Of a DNA stretch of 64,000 nt, positions 23,532 through 36,120 are shown in pieces (the first letter of the stretch is position 1; each line of letters begins with the position of its first letter). This DNA comes from Ananas comosus (taxonomy: Eukaryota > Streptophyta > Magnoliopsida > Poales > Bromeliaceae). The notes under the pieces were generated by a model. That model searched no databases. It was not told the origin of the DNA and saw only the letters and a list, made by a program, of their open reading frames with translations. The stretch covers positions 4,417,769 to 4,481,768 of the forward strand of contig NC_033642.1 of NCBI RefSeq assembly GCF_001540865.1. The letters are read 5' to 3'. A program made the translations under genes and the position numbers.

Positions 23532-26226
23532 ACTATCATGTATATGATGTTTTACTTTCACTTGATCAACTATATGTCAGTGTTGATTAACATGCCTAAT
23601 CAAATGTATGCCAATGTCCATTTACATGCATAATCAATGTCCATAATGCTCCATAGAGTAAACTATGCTTTTTAATGTTATTCTAGCAATGCATACATAC
23701 TAGTCCATAAGAATATAGGTTCACTACCACTAAGGTTACCAATGTCACAATGTTCCACAAAATGTCCAACTACTAAGTATGCATCAATTAGTAGTATGCA
23801 TCAATTAGTAGTGTAAGGTAACAAACCACATGTATGAACACCTTCTATGTATGCATCAACTACGATGATGTACATTGTCAAGTTAAGTCTTAATACCCAA
23901 ATTACAGGGAACGTACACGTGGTAATGTCTCGGCTCGTGCCGTGCCTTAGTGGTCCCGTGGGGGTCATCATTTTTCCCGCAAGAAAAGAGACTCTGCTTA
24001 CGGCATCCCACTTTGGCGCCCAATCCCGCACGGGCGATCTATAGTCGCAAGGCTAAACTCCGGAGTGCCTGTTTGTAGGAAGCGACTCTCACAAGCATGT
24101 GCGGATGAGCACAAGGGTAAGAAAGCGTAATCATAGCATAGGGTCCACAATTTGGAATGCTCAAACATCATGTCTAAAATATGGAATTGTCACTCATCGA
24201 CTCAACGGTCGGATTCTAGATCATTCATGTCATGTTTACAACTACTTGGCTGGTATGTCTCTACCGACCTATATATTGCCTAAAGCATGCATAGTTCATA
24301 TGACAATATCCTACCTAGGATAGTTCACTATTGTATTCAAATCTCCAACAAGGTCATGACATGCAGATACAACAAATTTTCACAAGAAACATGTATAATA
24401 CCACATGCAAGAGAACTATAAAATGTCCGCAATTATCACAATGCATGTTATGCACATGTCTTTCCACTAACATCCCTACTACATGGAGTAGAAATATTAT
24501 GATGCAATTATTTAGATTTCGCTAGTATTACNAATTATCACAATGCATGTTATGCACATGTCTTTCCACTAACATCCCTACTACATGGAGTAGAAATATT
24601 ATGATGCAATTATTTAGATTTCGCTAGTATTACGTGCAATCATCTCTATTAGGGCTCGCCTCAAGGGCTATACATTCTCATTTTCCTCATGGCTAAAACA
24701 CGGAATATAACTATCGAACCCTAGGTTAATTGTAATGTCACAATGGCAAATACTAGTCGTTTTTCTAATTTAATGCATCAAGTTACCATTTCACATGTTT
24801 AGTTCTAGTTGTCCAACTAGGCTAAATATCAAGTTTAGCTTCATGATGACCTTATCATGTCCTATGTCCCAATGTCACTACTACCTTGTCTACTACAAGT
24901 ATAATGTTATCATGCAAGTAATGTTAATTTTCAATCACCTTATCTATAACAAGTGTACTATCGTCATCATGTAAGTAATGCTACTTTCCAATTCATTCAC
25001 TAGGTACCCCCTAATGGGTCATAACATTATTCATACTCTAACATGCTTTCAATGGTTGCATGAGAGAGGAAACCTCAACTATTGTCATTTAGTGCCCAAA
25101 TCCACATGTATGCCTCTACCACCTAGAGCATAATTTTTCACTATACATAACATGTATATATTATATTCTCATAAATTCTAGCATATCACAATGACCATGA
25201 AAAAGCATCTATTTAAGTCCTAACACCAAAAGAAAGACGTAGGGGGAGTTCACCTATTTCGGTGAGGTCAAACCCACCGGAAGCACTTCGAACGAAGTTA
25301 TCCCCCAAGCTTCTAGCACCCTAAGAGAAATTCTAAAGGGTTAAAAGCCACAAAACGACCGCTTCAAAAATTACACATACAAAAGTGTAAAAATATCTTG
25401 GGTCAAGAAGAACTTGATCAAAGCCCAAATCGAAGCTAGAAAGCTTCAAATCCAACCTATAAGAGTGTTCTACACCCATCAATTCCAACTGAAAAGCCTC
25501 AAATTAAGAAACCCCAAATAAAACCCTAGATTTTTATTTCTAGGTTTTCATCTCAAAAACTCTACCAAAACTAGATCTAAAGAGTAGATCTAAGATACTA
25601 ACCTCTCAATAAGCTCCAATGCAAGCTTGGAATGAGCTAAGGTTGAAAATTGGTCCTTTAGAAAGCTCCTCTCCTCAAACCAAGGCTTCTCCAAAGGTGG
25701 AAATCCAACATGAAGCAAAGAGGAGGGAGAAAGAGAGATCAAATCAAGCAAAAACCAAGAAAAAATGGAAGAAAAACCAAGGGAGAGGAGTTCCACGTGG
25801 CTCTCCACGGTTTAGGGCTCAAAAGAGCCATCCAAGAGGCTGTGGGGGGTTAAATAGAGATGTAACAATCTCAAAAAGACCCTCCAATAATGGGCAGTCT
25901 GCAACTGCACTGCGTACCGGTACCACGAAAATGAGTACCGGTACCGGCCAGCAGAACGCACAAACCCGAGCCTTGGGTTGGCGAACAAATGCACTGGGTA
26001 CCGGTACCAACTCGATGCAGTACCGGTACTCTGCACTGTAGAAGCAAACCCGAGAGCTGCCCAACTTTCTCATTTTTGGACTTTGGCGCTAAGTTTTAAA
26101 CCTCGATTCTCGGGATGCGAGTCATAGGTCGAAACACTGTCTACGACCCTCCAGAACACCTAGAAAAACTCAGAACACAGATCAAACACTCGAACCTCGC
26201 AATTTACTAAAGTTCAGTGTGTTACA
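23532..26226 (-). mobile_element. LTR (minus strand), 3' end lost in gap
   Basis: Ends CAGTGTGTTACA at 26226 (its 5' start on the minus strand) and runs left into the N gap. It shares with 5802-7926 the CTCCGGAGTGCC...CAAGCATGTGCGGATGAGC block (24057-24112), the leader-like AAACCCTA region (25490-25560) and the start region. Four ACCGGT palindromes of the GTACCGGTAC type lie at 25914-26035. TATTTAACCCC on the minus strand near 25850 may be the TATA region. Confidence 0.85.
24431..24633. repeat. exact 101-bp duplication around a single N (assembly artefact)
   Basis: Bases 24431-24531 are repeated exactly at 24533-24633 with one N (24532) between them. This is what two overlapping contig ends look like when joined without merging. 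Confidence 0.9.
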
Positions 26227-26370
26227 ATACTATTAAGTAAATATTGAAAAACTAGGGGGGCCAAAGCTATCTATGTTCCACCAAAAAAAAACTTTGAAGG
26301 ACCATTAAGCAAATATTAAAAATTTGAGGGGGGCTATGGCCACCTTGGGCCTCCATATCGCTCCGTCCCT

Positions 26371-26511
26371 GGCCAAGTGTATTCTATCCCTTTCTGGAAT
26401 GTACAGATTCTCAAAGAGCTTCTCCAATGCTCTTACCCAAGTCTCCTCTACCCAAGTCTCTACTCTACGACCATTGAACTCGAGTGGATCAAATTTTCTA
26501 AACTCAGCCAA
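26371..26511 (-). pseudogene. gag fragment (gypsy type)
   Basis: 47 codons, starting MAEFRKFDPLEFNGRR and continuing with VETWVEETWVRALEKLF, match the start of a Retrotrans_gag domain, comparable to residues 90-120 of the gag at 1204-2016 (FRRCSPWIFDGEKVDHWI). It then runs into unrelated sequence. A small decayed scrap. Confidence 0.65.
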
Positions 26512-26685
26512 TCTCGCATGTGCCCTCTCCAGTTCTCTTTGACATCTTCTTCAATCTTTTTCTTAACTCTCTCTAAAGAGTTTATATAATTCAATCTATT
26601 GACTTTCGCTATAAATTACGTCTCTTTCATTCTATATCCTAGGGGTTTGTTCAGCCTAGAGTTTTCCATACCAAATATCCTAAGC

Positions 26686-26760
26686 TCTAATACCAACTTA
26701 ATCTATCATGCTCCGGATACAACGGAAGCCTAATACATTACTATAAATAACAAATTTCTC
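26686..26760 (-). mobile_element. decayed primer site and LTR end
   Basis: GCTCTAATACCA (about 26688-26699) is the iMet primer site with one mismatch. TATCATGCTCCGGATACAAC follows, a decayed version of the TGTCACGCCCCGGGA LTR end with the CGGAAGCC that follows it in other copies. Together with the gag scrap it marks the 5' end of an old minus-strand element. Confidence 0.6.
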
Positions 26761-26850
26761 ATCTATAACAGGAAGGACAAGGATAGGGGCTGATATCAAT
26801 CTATTTTTCAATTCTTTAAAACTTCTTTGGCAATTTTCACTCCAAATATA
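26737..26850 (-). pseudogene. pol fragment, reverse transcriptase/RNase H junction
   Basis: Reads WSENCQRSFKELKNRL...APILVLP...FVIYSN, which aligns with residues 235-271 of the pol at 28304-29840 ([16 protein letters not shown]...TPVLALP...FVVYSD). The RNase H aspartate is replaced by Asn. It lies on the wrong side of the LTR stub relative to the gag scrap, so the old element is rearranged. Confidence 0.7.
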
Positions 26851-26954
26851 TGTACTTAATTTTCTTTTCAAGACAATTGAGTGAGGGGTGTGGAAAGTAT
26901 AATACCTGAGATTTTTGACTTTAAAATTTGAATTTGAGTTTTGAATTTGAATTT

Positions 26955-26957
<3 letters not shown>

Positions 26958-26993
<36 letters not shown>

Positions 26994-27020
26994 ACTTAAT
27001 ATGTGTGTGTGTGTGTGTAT
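26958..27020. repeat. (AT)n and (GT)n microsatellites
   Basis: Seventeen or so AT units at 26958-26991, followed by GT units at 27002-27020. Confidence 0.95.
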
Positions 27021-27024
27021 GTGG

Positions 27025-27508
27025 AGGTGGAGAGAGACGACTTTTGTCGCGAATCGACAATTGATCCTAGCAAAACAAAATCGCAGATTTGATGGTCTGT
27101 CTGTGCCGAAAGTGCTGGCGTGATCTGTTAAAAAATTTGACAAGTCGATCGTCCGAAATTACACGTTGTTTGAGGAAGGGTCGATATTGCATATTGGATT
27201 TTATTTGTGAAAGATCCAATATTTTATGTATCGAATCGCAAGAAATCGCTTGTGGAAGTGCGTTTGCGCGAATTACACATGCCTTGAAGCCCTAATTTGG
27301 GTTGGACCGAGATCCTCCCAGCGCCGCCGCCGCCGCTCGCCGCCACTTGCCAAAGTGAGCACCACACCCCTCTTATCCCCCGCACTTACCCCTGGGCCGC
27401 GCACGAGCCGCCGTGCCGCCGGCAGCCGGCCGGAGCTAGATGCTCTATTAGCTCGAAATAGGGTGGTTTTACCACTGATCACTATTCCAACCATCCGGGA
27501 ACCCCCCG
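27025..27508. other. unassigned left flank, GC-rich in part
   Basis: 27300-27440 is strongly GC-rich with CGCCGCCGCC runs, unlike its surroundings. No frame is convincing. The sequence resumes at 39101 after the LTR 27509-39100. Confidence 0.4.
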
Positions 27509-28308
27509 TGTAATATGTCGATTTTTCGACTACGCGGCTAATCTCTATCAAATTGGTCCGAATAATGCTAAAATGAAATTGGTTCATTCCCGAGCTTAAT
27601 TGGTAGCTTGGGCATAGTGTTTAGCATGTTTTGGAAGTAATTAGAAGAGTTCTAAGTGGAATAGAAGTGTGAAACAGGCTGCCAAAGTAGCTGCTGCCAG
27701 AATTCTGCTGGAGCAGAATTTGTACTGGGTACCTCAGCCAGTACCGGTACCAGCTGAGGTACTCAGCTAGACTGCAATGCAATTTTGGGTTTTTGAGGGG
27801 GTAAGTTGCAAATTTTTGCTCTTATCTCTTCAGCCCTGATCTCCTACAGATGCCCACGTATCCAGCCCTCTCTCTCTTCTTTCTTTTCATTTCTTTCTTC
27901 TTTCTTTTTCTCTCTAGGCTGGTTGAGGCTTTGTGAATTGATGCGGGCAGAGTTGGAAATTTTTGGGCTTGTGAAGCTGTCGAACAGTAAGGTTCAGCTG
28001 AGGAAGCGTGGAAACCTCAGGTAAGGAGCTGTTTATTAGCTAGGACTTGGACTAGATACTGTATGAGAGGTTTTAAGTGATTAAAGATGGTAGTAGTATG
28101 TAGAAAACCTTGAGTACATGCTGAAAACAGCATGCATACATGTATAGATATGTATGTGTACAGCTCATTAGGGATTGTAGGGTAAAATCTGAAATGAGTT
28201 AACTTTGAATCCTGGTTTGAATGACTTCCTTTGCTATATCAAGATGTGGAATAAAGGATTTTTAAGTGTTTGCAACTTGTATTAGTATATAGAAGCAATA
28301 TGATTACC

Positions 28309-29840
28309 GCGAATGATGGATCGTTTCGACTCTGTGTGGATTATCACGAGCTGAACAGAGTCACGATTAAGAATAAGTACCCACTTCCCCGAATCGATGA
28401 CTTGTTTGATCAGTTGCAGGGGTCGTGTGTGTACTCGAAGATAGATTTGCAGTCCGGCTACCACCAATTGAAGATTAAGCCGGAGGATGTGCAAAAGACC
28501 GCGTTTCGCACGCGGTATGGACACTACGAATTCACGGTCATGCCATTTGGACTCACAAATGCTCCAGCGGCATTTATGGATTTGATGAACCGTGTCTTCA
28601 GGAAATACTTGGATCGATTTGTAGTGGTCTTTATAGACGACATATTGATCTATTCTCGCAATGACGAGGATCATGCCGAGCATTTGAGATTGGTGCTTCA
28701 CGTCCTTCGGGAGGAGAAGCTATATGCTAAGCTAAAGAAATGTGACTTCTGGCTCAGAGAGGTCGCATTTCTAGGGCATGTAATTTTCAAGGGCGGAGTT
28801 TCTGTAGACCCGAGAAAAGTTGAGGCAATCAAGGATTGGCCTCACCCGACGAATGTCATGGAGGTCCGAAGCTTCGTGGGCTTAGCGGGCTATTATAGAC
28901 GGTTCGTGGAGGGTTTCTTGAAGATCGTGATTCCACTTACCCGTCTGACTCAAAAGGGCACCAAGTTAGTGTGGAGCGAAGAGTGTGACCGGAGTTTTAA
29001 AGAGTTGAAGGAAAGATTAACTTCGACTCCGGTGCTCGCTCTACCGGTGCAGGGCGAAGATTTCGTAGTCTACAGCGATGCCTCCTATATGGGTTTGGGG
29101 TGTGTATTGATGCAAAACGGGAAGGTAATTGCCTATGCATCTCGTCAGCTGAAGAGCTATGAAAAGAATTACCCCATTCACGATTTGGAGCTAGCAGCGA
29201 TAATCTTCGCCTTGAAGCTATGGAGGCACTACTTGTACGGTGCCCATTGTGAGATTTATACCGACTACAAGAGTCTAAAGTATCTGTTCACACAGAAAGA
29301 GCTCAATATGCGACAGCGGCGGTGGTTAGAACTGTTAAAGGATTATGACGTTGATATCCTTTACCACCCGGAAAAAGCGAATGTGGTCGCGGATGCACTG
29401 AGCAGGAAGTCGGCGAAAAATCTTGCCATGTGCGTGACAAATCAGACGCCTTTGTGGCTAGATATGGAGCGAATGAACCTTGAGGTGGTTGCTCTCGAGA
29501 TTCCGGCTCAGTTGATGGCCCTCGTCGTCCAACCGACCTTGTTGGAGAGGATCAAAGATCTGCAATCTGCGGACTCGAGTCTCCAAAAGATGCGGCATAA
29601 CATCGAGGAAGGACGAGGCGGCAATTTCAGTATAGACGTCGCGGGTGCACTTCGATTTCGGAACCGATGGTGTGTACCCGAGAATAAAGAGCTTCGTGAA
29701 TTGATCTTGCAAGAAGCTCATCGGTCGCCTTATTGCGATCACCCGGGCGGCACCAAGATGTATCATGAGTTGAAAGCACTCTATTGGTGGCCGAGAATGA
29801 AGAACGATATTGGGCGCTTTGTGGCTAAGTGCTTGACTTG
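28309..29840 (+). pseudogene. pol: reverse transcriptase, RNase H and integrase zinc finger
   Basis: Uninterrupted frame of about 510 codons. Counting from a non-native ATG at 28270: reverse transcriptase motifs are LCVDYHELN (21-29), the catalytic Asp in [12 protein letters not shown] (D59), [12 protein letters not shown] (91-102) and the FIDD box (D123, D124). RNase H has D270, E307 (DLELAA), D332 (YTDYKSL) and D376 (VADALSRK), all in expected places. The integrase HHCC finger follows: H484, H491, C521, C524, and the insertion at 29841 falls in the codon of the last Cys. All visible catalytic residues are kept, so decay is recent or slight. When intact it copies element RNA into DNA. The beginning of reverse transcriptase and all of protease are absent. 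Confidence 0.9.
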
Positions 29841-32800
29841 TGTCACGCCCCGGGAACCAGCGGAAGCCCGCCCGGCGCGTGCACAGACCCGCCATATGTC
29901 TAAAACATACAAGGCGTCTAAATAACAACGATAAATAAGCAATAAATAAAGAACATCTAGAAGTATCAGAGCAATGTATATCTAGATTTCTACAATAAAG
30001 GGATGGAGCAAAAAACAATATCCACTAAATAAAATCATAAGCAGTACAAAAGGTGTAACACACTGGACCTTTGCAAATTACGAGGTTCGAATGTTTGGAT
30101 GTATTTCGAGCTTTTCCACATTTGGTGGAGAGTTGTAGAATGTTTTCCGACCTAAAAAGTTCGAAAATCGAGATTCTGGATAAGTCCTGAGAGTTTTTAC
30201 TCTCGGGGACCGGTCCCTGGAAGGAGAGACCGGTCCCCCAGTGAGAAGTGTTGAGGCAGCCTGAGGCAACCGGTCCCTGGCAGGCGAGACCGGTCCCCGA
30301 GCGCGTCTTCGCAGTGAGAGACCGGTCCCGCGCAGGGAGAGACCGGTTCCCGAACGCTGGTTTTTCGGGTTCGCAGCGAGAGACCGGTCCCTGCTGGGGA
30401 GAGACCGGTCCCTCTGGGCGAAAACTGCCCAGACTGGGCTGTGGTAATATTGGATTTTTGGAGGGCCTAGCTGGATTTTGTTACAATAGAGGGTCTATAT
30501 GATCCCTCCACTCTCTCCTCTCCCCATTTCTCTTCTCTCAACCCTCTCTACACCCTTGATAGAGAAGAAGAAGAAGAAGGAGAAGAAGAAGAAGGAGGGA
30601 AGGAGAAGAAGTTTGGAGCTACTAGTGGACTTGGGGCATCTTCCTCACCTTCTCGTCTTCCTTGGTACTTGAAGGCTTGGACTTGGAGCTTGCAAAGAGG
30701 GAGATCTTCACCCTTGGAGCTTGGATTGGAGCTTCTAAGGAGGTTTGTTACTCATTTCCCTCCTCTAGATCTTGTTTTGATAGTTTTTGTAGATGAAACC
30801 CTAGAAATGAGATTTAGGGTTGATTTTGGGGCTTTTTGATCTAGGGCTTTTGAGGCTAGATTAATTGGTTTAGAACCTTCCTTGGGCTTGGATTGGAAGG
30901 GTTCTAGCTCTCTTTTGGAGCTTTCGAAGAGATTTCTTCTCTTGAGGTGAGTTTTGGCCCTTTTTGCTTCTAGGTTAATGTTTGATCTTACGGTTGGTCG
31001 TAATGCCCTCGTATCTCTTCGCTGATTACTTTTAGGAAGTTTTGAGACTTGGGGACAACTTTGTTCGGCGAAACGAGGCCCTACGCGACGGTTCGGTGGG
31101 TTTGACCTAGCCACACAATGAGAAATTCTCATTTGTGCTTATTTAAGTATCGTTAAATGAAAAAGCATGCATATTCTTGTTATATGTATTTATTGTGAAT
31201 TTTAGAATGCTTAAAAGGCCTATGTTGTATATGATGAAATTTTGGACCTCTATGGAGTAGAGAGTAGCTTGGTAAGCCTATGGTTGCATTTAGCGTTCTA
31301 TATGCAGAGACTTGGTTTCATGCTTCTATAGTGTACATGAGCTTTGATTCATGCATTTAAACTTAAGTTTACTTGTGACATGAAAGATGATGAAATTGCC
31401 ATATAGAGGTATTGGAACTAGAATGTACGTGATCTAGAGCTAATGTCATCAAGCGGCATTGAGCTCGGGACATGTGAGAACCTAGTGGATAGGGCCATTG
31501 AGGGATTTGGAATACATGTTGAACATCAAATTGTCTAAGTGTCATCAAGGGGCACTAGGCGAAGCAAATATTGAGAATTCACATTATGCCTTAAACTAGA
31601 TCTTCGGGATGTTAGTGACTATACCATGTTAGAGACATGAGAATTGGATACTTGAGACTTGGACTTTGCTTGCTTGCCGTTTGTGCTCATTCACACATGC
31701 TTGTGAGGGTCGCTCCCTACAAGCCGGCACTCCGGAGTTAGCCTACGCGACTTTTGTTCGCTCGTGCGGTATCGAGACGCCTACGGGGTCGAGTGGGACA
31801 GACACATTCCATGGGTAGGAATGTCGGGCTACCACAGGCACTTAGGCGGCACAAGCCGGACTACCTTGGGTAGATCCTTAATTGGAAATGAAAATCGACA
31901 CGGTTTGAGAATGAATGATCACTACTAGATAGGCTTATTAGTTGGATTACATTTACATGCTTTTAGCATAGTGTGAGACATGTAGTATACTTGGTTGCCA
32001 TGATAGAACTTCTACATCATGCATTGACAAAGGTTAACAACATTAAACTAGTGCCATTGGACTTAATTGTAATGATAGATAGATGTACATTTTGGTTGAC
32101 ATCATGCTTACTTGAGACACAGTAGACTAGCATTTCAATTATGCTTTCTTTCAGCAGTTTATTTACATGCTCCTTATCGCTTATTATTATTATCGTTGCT
32201 TACCCTTATTTTTGGGGCCTAGTGGAGCATGAGCTGAGGTCAGTAATTGCCCACTGGGAACTATAAATTATAGTTCTCACGCCCTCTTTTTCTCGATGTT
32301 TTTCAGAGCCTTCCACTCAGGGTGAGGCCAGGGACCGCGGGAAGGGAGTTGCTTCGAGCTAGCTTCCTTCGAGGACGGTTCGCTAGGTGGTCTACCTCTC
32401 GTCGTATTTTGTTTTGGAGAGGTTGAGAGTTTTACCAGTGTACTAGAGACCACCATTTTTGTATTAGAGGCTGATACTGTATAACTTATGTTTACTTTTA
32501 TGTTTTAGTTACGTTCTTTTACTATTGGTGTAGATGTTAGAACTTTACTCGCTCTGATATCATTAGTTGCTAGTTATTTCACTTTTTTTATTTGTTCCAT
32601 CTCTTGCTTTTACTTCTGCTTTTCTTGTAGACGCCTTATATGTGTAGGCATATGGCGGGTCTGGGCACGCTACCGGGAGGGCCTCCGCCGGTCCCGGGGC
32701 GTGACAAAAGGTATCCCAAAACAAGTGCTAAACTGAATACATGGGTGGTCTCTCTATACATGGTACCCAAAACACTCTCTTACCAAAAACCAAAGAGAGA

Positions 32801-34930
32801 GAAAACCACCTAAGAGCAAAACGCCTCTCCGCTAGCTAGCTAGCTACGCGACCCCTTTGCCGCGATCCCTTGCCTCCGCCGGTGCCGAAGGCTCTGAAAG
32901 AGAACATAAAAAAACAGGGCATGAGAACTATTAAAAATAGTTCCCAGTGGGCAATTACTGACTTCAGTGAAGTGTGCCACTAGGCACAAAAGCTACGAAG
33001 CAAGGTCAGTACGAGTATAAACCAAAGCGATAAATGCGATAAGTAAATAACCAAACAGTATACTTGCTACAACATGAAATCTCTACTTAGCATGATTTGC
33101 ATAAGTAATAAACTATTCTAACAAGAATGTGCCCAAGCATACTAGTATGATGTCCAAAAGCCAAATAGTAAAGATGTCAATATTTACTATTCTAATCGAT
33201 GTCCACACGTCACGACGACTACTCGAAGTCCAATCTAAAGAGACCCGCCCGAAGGCTGTCTTGGCCCTGAGACCCACCCGTAGGCTGTTTGACCAATGCC
33301 GAGCCTAATGGCCCCGTGGTAGTCAACATCCCCACCCTAGGGATGAGCCTGGCCCACGGCAATCCACTTCGGCGCCCAGTCCCGCACGGCGAACAAGTAT
33401 CGCGATGGCCATCTCCGGAGTGCCGGCTTGTATGGAGCGACCCTCATAAGCATGTGCGAATGAGCACAAATGGCAAGTAGTACAAGATCCATCTCAAGTA
33501 TTAAGTCCTCATGTCCACAAACATGGAATAAATCATATATCTCATAGGCCTATCTCTATGTCATCATGTCTAAGAACATGGAAATGTAGATGTCAATGGC
33601 CTATCACTATGTCCCAATATAGTAGTTTCACCGTTCACTATATCAAGTGCCCCTTTATGACACTTTTGATTTCAAAGTCCAAACATGAGTTTAATGTGTA
33701 AGAATATATGTTTCAAGTCCTCTTCATCACGAGAGACCTATTCCCAACATGCTCGATAAGCTACGATCTGATATACATGCTCAATATACCAGGTTCCCCC
33801 CTGTTACATGAGGTCGTTTTTCATGATACATAGCATATGTATACTAAGCATTCTAAAATTCACATAAATCATATTTAGCATGGATATGAAGTTATTTCGA
33901 CGATACGACAAGTATACAAAACATAGGGGCCATTTTGCCCCGATTTCATGAAGCCAAACCCACCGAACTTCACGAAGCTCTTCGTTTCGCCGAACGGAGG
34001 TGTCCACTAGTCTCCTAGCACCCTAAAGATGTAGGAACAAGAGTCAAACGAACGTTACGAACAACCGTAAGGTTGGTCTTTAACTATCTCAAGCTAGGGT
34101 TGGGAAAAACTCACCTCAATGAAGAAATCCTCTCTTAAGCTCCAAATGGGAGTTAGAGTTCTTCAAATCCAACCTAAAGGAAGGTTCTAAATCCATCAAT
34201 GAGGTCTCAAAGTCCCCAAATCAAAAATCCCCAAAAATAAACCCTAAATCCCAAAATCTAGGGTTTCATCTAGTTTAAAGCTTCAAAACTAGGATCTAGA
34301 GGAAAGGGACTAGCCACATACCTCTAAGATGCTCCAAACCAAGTCCAAGATGCTCTAGGGTTGGAGTTTGATCCTCTCTCAAGCTCCAACAACAAGCTCC
34401 AAGCCTCCAAAGGTGAGAAAAGAGAGAAAGGGTTGGTGCTCCAAGCTCCCTCAAGCAAGCTCCTCCTCTTCTTCTTCTTCTTCTCCTCCTTCTTCTTCTC
34501 TCTCTAGAGAGTGTGAGAGGGTGAGAAGTGAGGAAAAGAGAGGAGAGAAATGATCTCTAGACCATTAGAAGTAACAAAATCCACTCAAGCCCCTAAAAAA
34601 TCCAATATTACATCAGCCCGGACTGGGCAGTTTTCGCCCAGCGAGACCGGTCTCACGCTGCCTGGGACCGGTCCCACGCCGCGAACCCGAAAAACCAACA
34701 TTCGGGAACCGGTTGCCCCGGCCCGAGACCGGTTGCTTTGCCATGGGAGACCGATCTCTCCCACCTGAGACCGGTCCCCGAGAGTGAAAACTCTCAGGAC
34801 CTCCAAAACTCAGATTTTTCGAGCTTTTTAGGTCGGAACACCTTCCACGACCTTCCACCAAGTGTGGAAAAGCTCGGAACCCAAGTCTAACACTCGAACC
34901 TTGCAATTTACACAGGTCTAGTGTGTTACA
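29841..34930 (-). mobile_element. solo LTR in integrase, itself interrupted
   Basis: Plus-strand TGTCACGCCCCGGGAACC at 29841 to AGTGTGTTACA at 34930. Flanks are ACTTG (29836-29840) and ACTTA (34931-34935), a target duplication with one G-to-A change. Its own sequence is 29841-30053 plus 32712-34930, about 2.43 kb. Landmarks: hairpin GAACTATTAAAAATAGTTC at 32925-32943; CTCCGGAGTGCC near 33414; AAACCCTA blocks 34240-34270; TCT/CT tract 34460-34510; five ACCGGT palindromes at 34640-34785. Confidence 0.92.
30054..32706 (+). mobile_element. innermost solo LTR, perfect AAAGG target duplication
   Basis: TGTAACACACTGG at 30054 to CCCGGGGCGTGACA at 32706 (2653 bp), with AAAGG at 30049-30053 and 32707-32711. 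Eight ACCGGT palindromes at about 30208-30411; CT then GAA tracts 30505-30610; CACTCCGGAGTTA near 31727; hairpin GAACTATAAATTATAGTTC at 32258-32276, identical to that at 574-592. It is a complete reference copy for the truncated LTR at 1-1017. Confidence 0.95.
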
Positions 34931-35493
34931 ACTTACCAACAAGTGAAGGCCGAGCGTCGATTTCTAGCCTAAAGCTACAAAGCCTACCCATCCCCGTGTG
35001 GAAATGGGAGGAAATATCGATGGACTTTGTGGTCGGCTTGCCTCGCTCAACGGGCGGCCACAATGCAATTTGGGTTATTGTGGACCGATTGATGAAATCG
35101 GCTCACTTCTTGCCGATCCACACCACATGGGCGGGCGACAAGTTGGCACAGGTATATCTTGACGAGATAGTGAGGTTGCACGGGGTGCCGAAGTCGATCG
35201 TGCCGGATCATGACCCCCGATTCACTTCACATTTCTGGAAGAGCCTGCAGGAAGTTCTTGGTACATGGCTCGACTTCAGTACTGCATTTCATCCTCAGAC
35301 AGATGGGCAAATAGAGAGAACCATCCAAACTCTGGAGGATATATTGCGAGTGTGTGTCATCGACTGCAAAGGGAGTTGGTGTGATCATTTGCCGATGTCC
35401 GAGTTCGCCTACAACAACAGTTATCATGCTAATGTAGAGATGGCACCGTTTGAGGCTCTTTACGGGCGGAAGTGTCGATCTCCTATACACTGA
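34931..35493 (+). pseudogene. pol: integrase catalytic core
   Basis: Continuation of the split integrase. The region just after the insertion (34935-34985) has lost frame, then a frame open to 35493 holds the rve core: VWKWEEISMDFVVGLP with the first catalytic Asp, GVPKSIVPDHDPRFTS with the second, and HPQTDGQIERTIQTLED with the Glu; Asp and Glu are 36 positions apart, as in DD35E. It ends at a TGA at 35491-35493, which appears to come from a one-base loss, since homologous coding sequence carries on in another frame. The enzyme joins element DNA to the host chromosome. Confidence 0.88.
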
Positions 35494-36062
35494 GCGATGT
35501 AGGTGAGCGTGCTGAGTTCGGCCCCGATGTGTTGTGATAAGCGGAGGAGAAAGTCCGCCTGGCTCGCAAGAGATTGCTCACGGCGCAGTCGAGACAGAAA
35601 AACTATGTAGATAGACGCCGTTGAGATATAGAGTATGCGGTGGGCGATCGCGTATTCTTTAAGGTTTCACCGATGCGGGGTGTGAAGCGGTTTGGAGTGC
35701 GGGAAAAGTTGAGTCCCCGGTACATTGGACCTTATGAAATATTAGAGCGAGTTGGCACGGTGGCTTATCGACTCGCTTTGCCACTGAAGCTCGCAGATGT
35801 ACACAATGTGTTCCATGTCTCAAATCTTCGTAAGTATATTCACGACCCCGAGCATGCAATGCTTTACGAGCCGCCGGAACTTCAAGAAGACTTGAGCTAT
35901 GAAGAGTTTCCGGTGCGGATTATCGCACGAGAGGTGCGAAAGTTGAGAAATCGCGAGATTCCCTATGTGAAAGTCCAGTGAAGCAATCACGACGATCGCG
36001 AAGCCACCTGGGAACTCGAGGATATGATGAGAAAGCATCATCCTCACTTGTTTCAGGAATAA
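35494..36062 (+). pseudogene. pol: integrase C-terminus and chromodomain
   Basis: After several stops (35494-35640), a frame from 35640 to 35981 gives the GPY/F-like module (LSPRYIGPYEILERVG), then HNVFHVSNLRKYI, then the start of a chromodomain (YEEFPVRIIAREVRKLRNRE). A TGA at 35979-35981 replaces an expected Trp codon; after it the same frame still reads chromodomain-like residues (EATWELEDM) to TAA at 36060-36062. In chromoviruses this domain guides integration to heterochromatin. Confidence 0.85.
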
Positions 36063-36120
36063 GGTATGAGAACTGAGTTTAAAATTAAGTTGAATCAGTT
36101 TCGAGGACGAAACTCCTTTT

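Noticed and set aside
23189..23561. Frames spanning the N run
   Set aside because: Consist of unknown residues; the gap makes them open by default.
24431..24633. CRISPR-like or true tandem duplication
   Set aside because: Only two copies, exact, split by an N: an assembly join. No CRISPR array is expected or seen in this plant DNA.
28282..28701. 139-codon minus-strand frame
   Set aside because: Antisense shadow of the reverse transcriptase coding strand.
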